A stretch of 6,675 nucleotides of DNA. It comes from Pseudobdellovibrionaceae bacterium (GTDB lineage: Bacteria > Bdellovibrionota > Bdellovibrionia > Bdellovibrionales > JAMPXM01). The position numbers and the translations under genes are program-made. This document shows positions 5,753-6,675 of this stretch, in pieces; position 1 is the first letter of the stretch, and each line of letters opens with the position of its first letter. The notes beneath the pieces were generated by a model. That model had not been told where the DNA came from and made no database searches. It saw only the letters and a program-made list of their open reading frames with translations. Location of the stretch: assembly GCA_913776405.1 (NCBI GenBank), contig CAJYOV010000289.1, positions 1 to 6,675 on the forward strand, read 5' to 3'.

Positions 5753-6675
5753 TGTGAGCCTCCGGCGAGAGCATCGGATGAACGGTAGAAGTCCGATTTC
5801 ATAATTTCCTCAAGAACCACACGCGCTTTGTTCTTCTCGCGTAAGTCTTTTCCGAGTTTCGTAACGAACGTAAGATACGCCCAGTCCTTCGCCGACATGG
5901 CCTGAATGCGTGCCGACTGTGAGGGGTCGCCTGGGTCGAACAGCTCTACGCGCACGCCGGTGAAATGACGGAACATGTTTCGTGCGTAGCACGTGTAGGT
6001 GTCGTCGAGATCTTTGAGAATCGGCCCTAGATCCGAAGGCGAAGACAAAGGTTGATTCACGAGTTTTCCTGCGACGGTTCGGTACAGGAAACGACCTTTT
6101 TGCGGACGGAGATAGAAGCTCGCATCGGGCACCGCTGGCCACACCCAGGTGCCGGTCGTCTCGGCGGAGCTTGAGCCGGCGGTTGCCGCCCAATACGACG
6201 CATGATCTGCGAACTTTTTCAAAGTCGTCGACGTGCGGTCGCCGAGCGCTATGTAGCCGAGACCGCGGAACGACCCTGCAAGCTGATCGATCGTTGCGTG
6301 ACAGCGTAGGCAAGACGAAGCTTGCCGAAATGTAAGCGCGTTGGCGTCGGCACTCATGTAGCTCGTGATATCGCTTTCGCGTAAGACCGGAAGTTCACGA
6401 CAGAGGAAATCGCGGAGCATGCTTTGCGAAAGTCTGCGATGCATAAATGAAAGATTCGACCGAGTCGAGTTACCCGCCGACAAGGCCGCGTTTGCGAGAA
6501 TGTAAGAGCGATTGAACTGGATGCCGGGGAAGATTGACGTGTTGATGTCAAAGTTCGAAACCAGCTTCAGACCTGAGTATGTGGCTGCGCCCGTAGAGAG
6601 TGTGCGCGCAGGCGATTTATAGTGAATGCCCGTAAGCCGACCGACTTGGATCGGGTCGAACGTTTGGTCCATGTA
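5749..6675 (-). CDS. DUF1588/DUF1585-like c-type heme protein, 5'-partial (C-terminal part)
   Basis: Seen: residue numbers count from the ATG at 6672. The sequence NRSYILANAALSAG (54-67) and FMHRRLSQSMLRDFLC (76-91) resembles the start of DUF1588. SSCLRCHATID (119-129) then holds the CxxCH heme site (C121, C124, H125), followed by GLGY. The end, CYARNMFRHFTGV (228-240) and LEEIMKSDFYRSS (287-299), resembles DUF1585. Known: these domains sit at the C-terminus of large proteins that start with a signal peptide and often a further cytochrome and DUF1587/DUF1592/DUF1595 domains; they pair with DUF1552-type Tat proteins. Odd: the proline-rich motif after the DUF1588 cysteine is replaced by RELPVL. 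The frame is open to the right edge (TAC before the ATG), and no signal peptide is visible although heme attachment needs export, so most of the N-terminal part lies beyond the window. It ends in an ATGA overlap with the next gene. Confidence 0.8.
   Translation of the reverse strand, partial: YMDQTFDPIQVGRLTGIHYKSPARTLSTGAATYSGLKLVSNFDINTSIFPGIQFNRSYILANAALSAGNSTRSNLSFMHRRLSQSMLRDFLCRELPVLRESDITSYMSADANALTFRQASSCLRCHATIDQLAGSFRGLGYIALGDRTSTTLKKFADHASYWAATAGSSSAETTGTWVWPAVPDASFYLRPQKGRFLYRTVAGKLVNQPLSSPSDLGPILKDLDDTYTCYARNMFRHFTGVRVELFDPGDPSQSARIQAMSAKDWAYLTFVTKLGKDLREKNKARVVLEEIMKSDFYRSSDALAGGSQ
5759..5763 (-). promoter_or_regulatory. Shine-Dalgarno site for the DUF1501-like gene
   Basis: On the - strand this reads GGAGG, six bases before the ATG at 5752, inside the end of the upstream heme-protein gene. 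The ideal spacing fixes the start that gives the complete Tat motif. Confidence 0.8.

Noticed and set aside
5810..6313. 167-residue open frame on the - strand
   Set aside because: It lies inside the heme-protein gene in another frame, is extremely Arg/Ser rich and has no motif; it is a shadow of the real gene.
1..6675. CRISPR array, tRNA, rRNA, transposon or prophage attachment site
   Set aside because: No regularly spaced repeats, cloverleaf-like sequence, transposase fragment or terminal inverted repeats were seen; the window is almost fully occupied by the five coding regions.

Overview
The window holds four real genes, which cover almost all of it. Two lie on the + strand (a UbiB/ABC1-family kinase-like protein, then a LamG plus c-type-heme lipoprotein). 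Two or three overlapping genes facing them on the - strand form an operon for exported proteins: the C-terminal part of a DUF1588/DUF1585-like heme protein, a Tat-exported DUF1501-like protein, and a small lipoprotein. That makes five coding regions in all. The genes at both window edges are open reading frames running off the edge, so both are 5'-partial.

Organism: base composition is near balanced and the cell is Gram-negative in character (lipobox signals, a Tat signal, c-type heme motifs, UbiB-like kinase). DUF1588/DUF1585 and DUF1501 proteins are best known from Planctomycetes and Verrucomicrobia and also occur in Myxococcota and Bdellovibrionota. The low GC for a myxobacterium and the many small lipoproteins make a Bdellovibrionota-like bacterium my best guess, but this is inference and no taxonomic marker is present.

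Layout: 2-2320 (+) kinase-like protein with a long N-terminal extension and a repeat-rich 3' end that finishes in a terminator-like hairpin over its stop codon. A 40-base gap follows. 2361-3275 (+) is the LamG/heme lipoprotein. An 18-base convergent gap carries a GC hairpin. On the - strand, read from the right edge leftwards: 6675-5749 heme protein, 5752-4055 DUF1501-like protein, 4058-3294 lipoprotein. Both junctions in this operon are 4-base stop/start overlaps (ATGA and GTGA), each preceded by a good Shine-Dalgarno sequence, so the three proteins are very likely translated in a coupled way. The promoter lies beyond the right edge.

How they may work together: the operon makes one heme-bearing protein expected in the periplasm, one folded-then-exported Tat substrate of the DUF1501 family (thought to be related to the alkaline phosphatase/sulfatase superfamily) and one lipid-anchored protein of unknown role. 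The convergent neighbour is another lipid-anchored protein with its own CxxCH site and a LamG-type domain. LamG domains and CxxCH sites recur together in the large Planctomycete cytochrome/DUF1549/DUF1553 proteins, so this locus looks like a dispersed, smaller relative of those poorly understood envelope systems. The biochemical role of such systems is not established.
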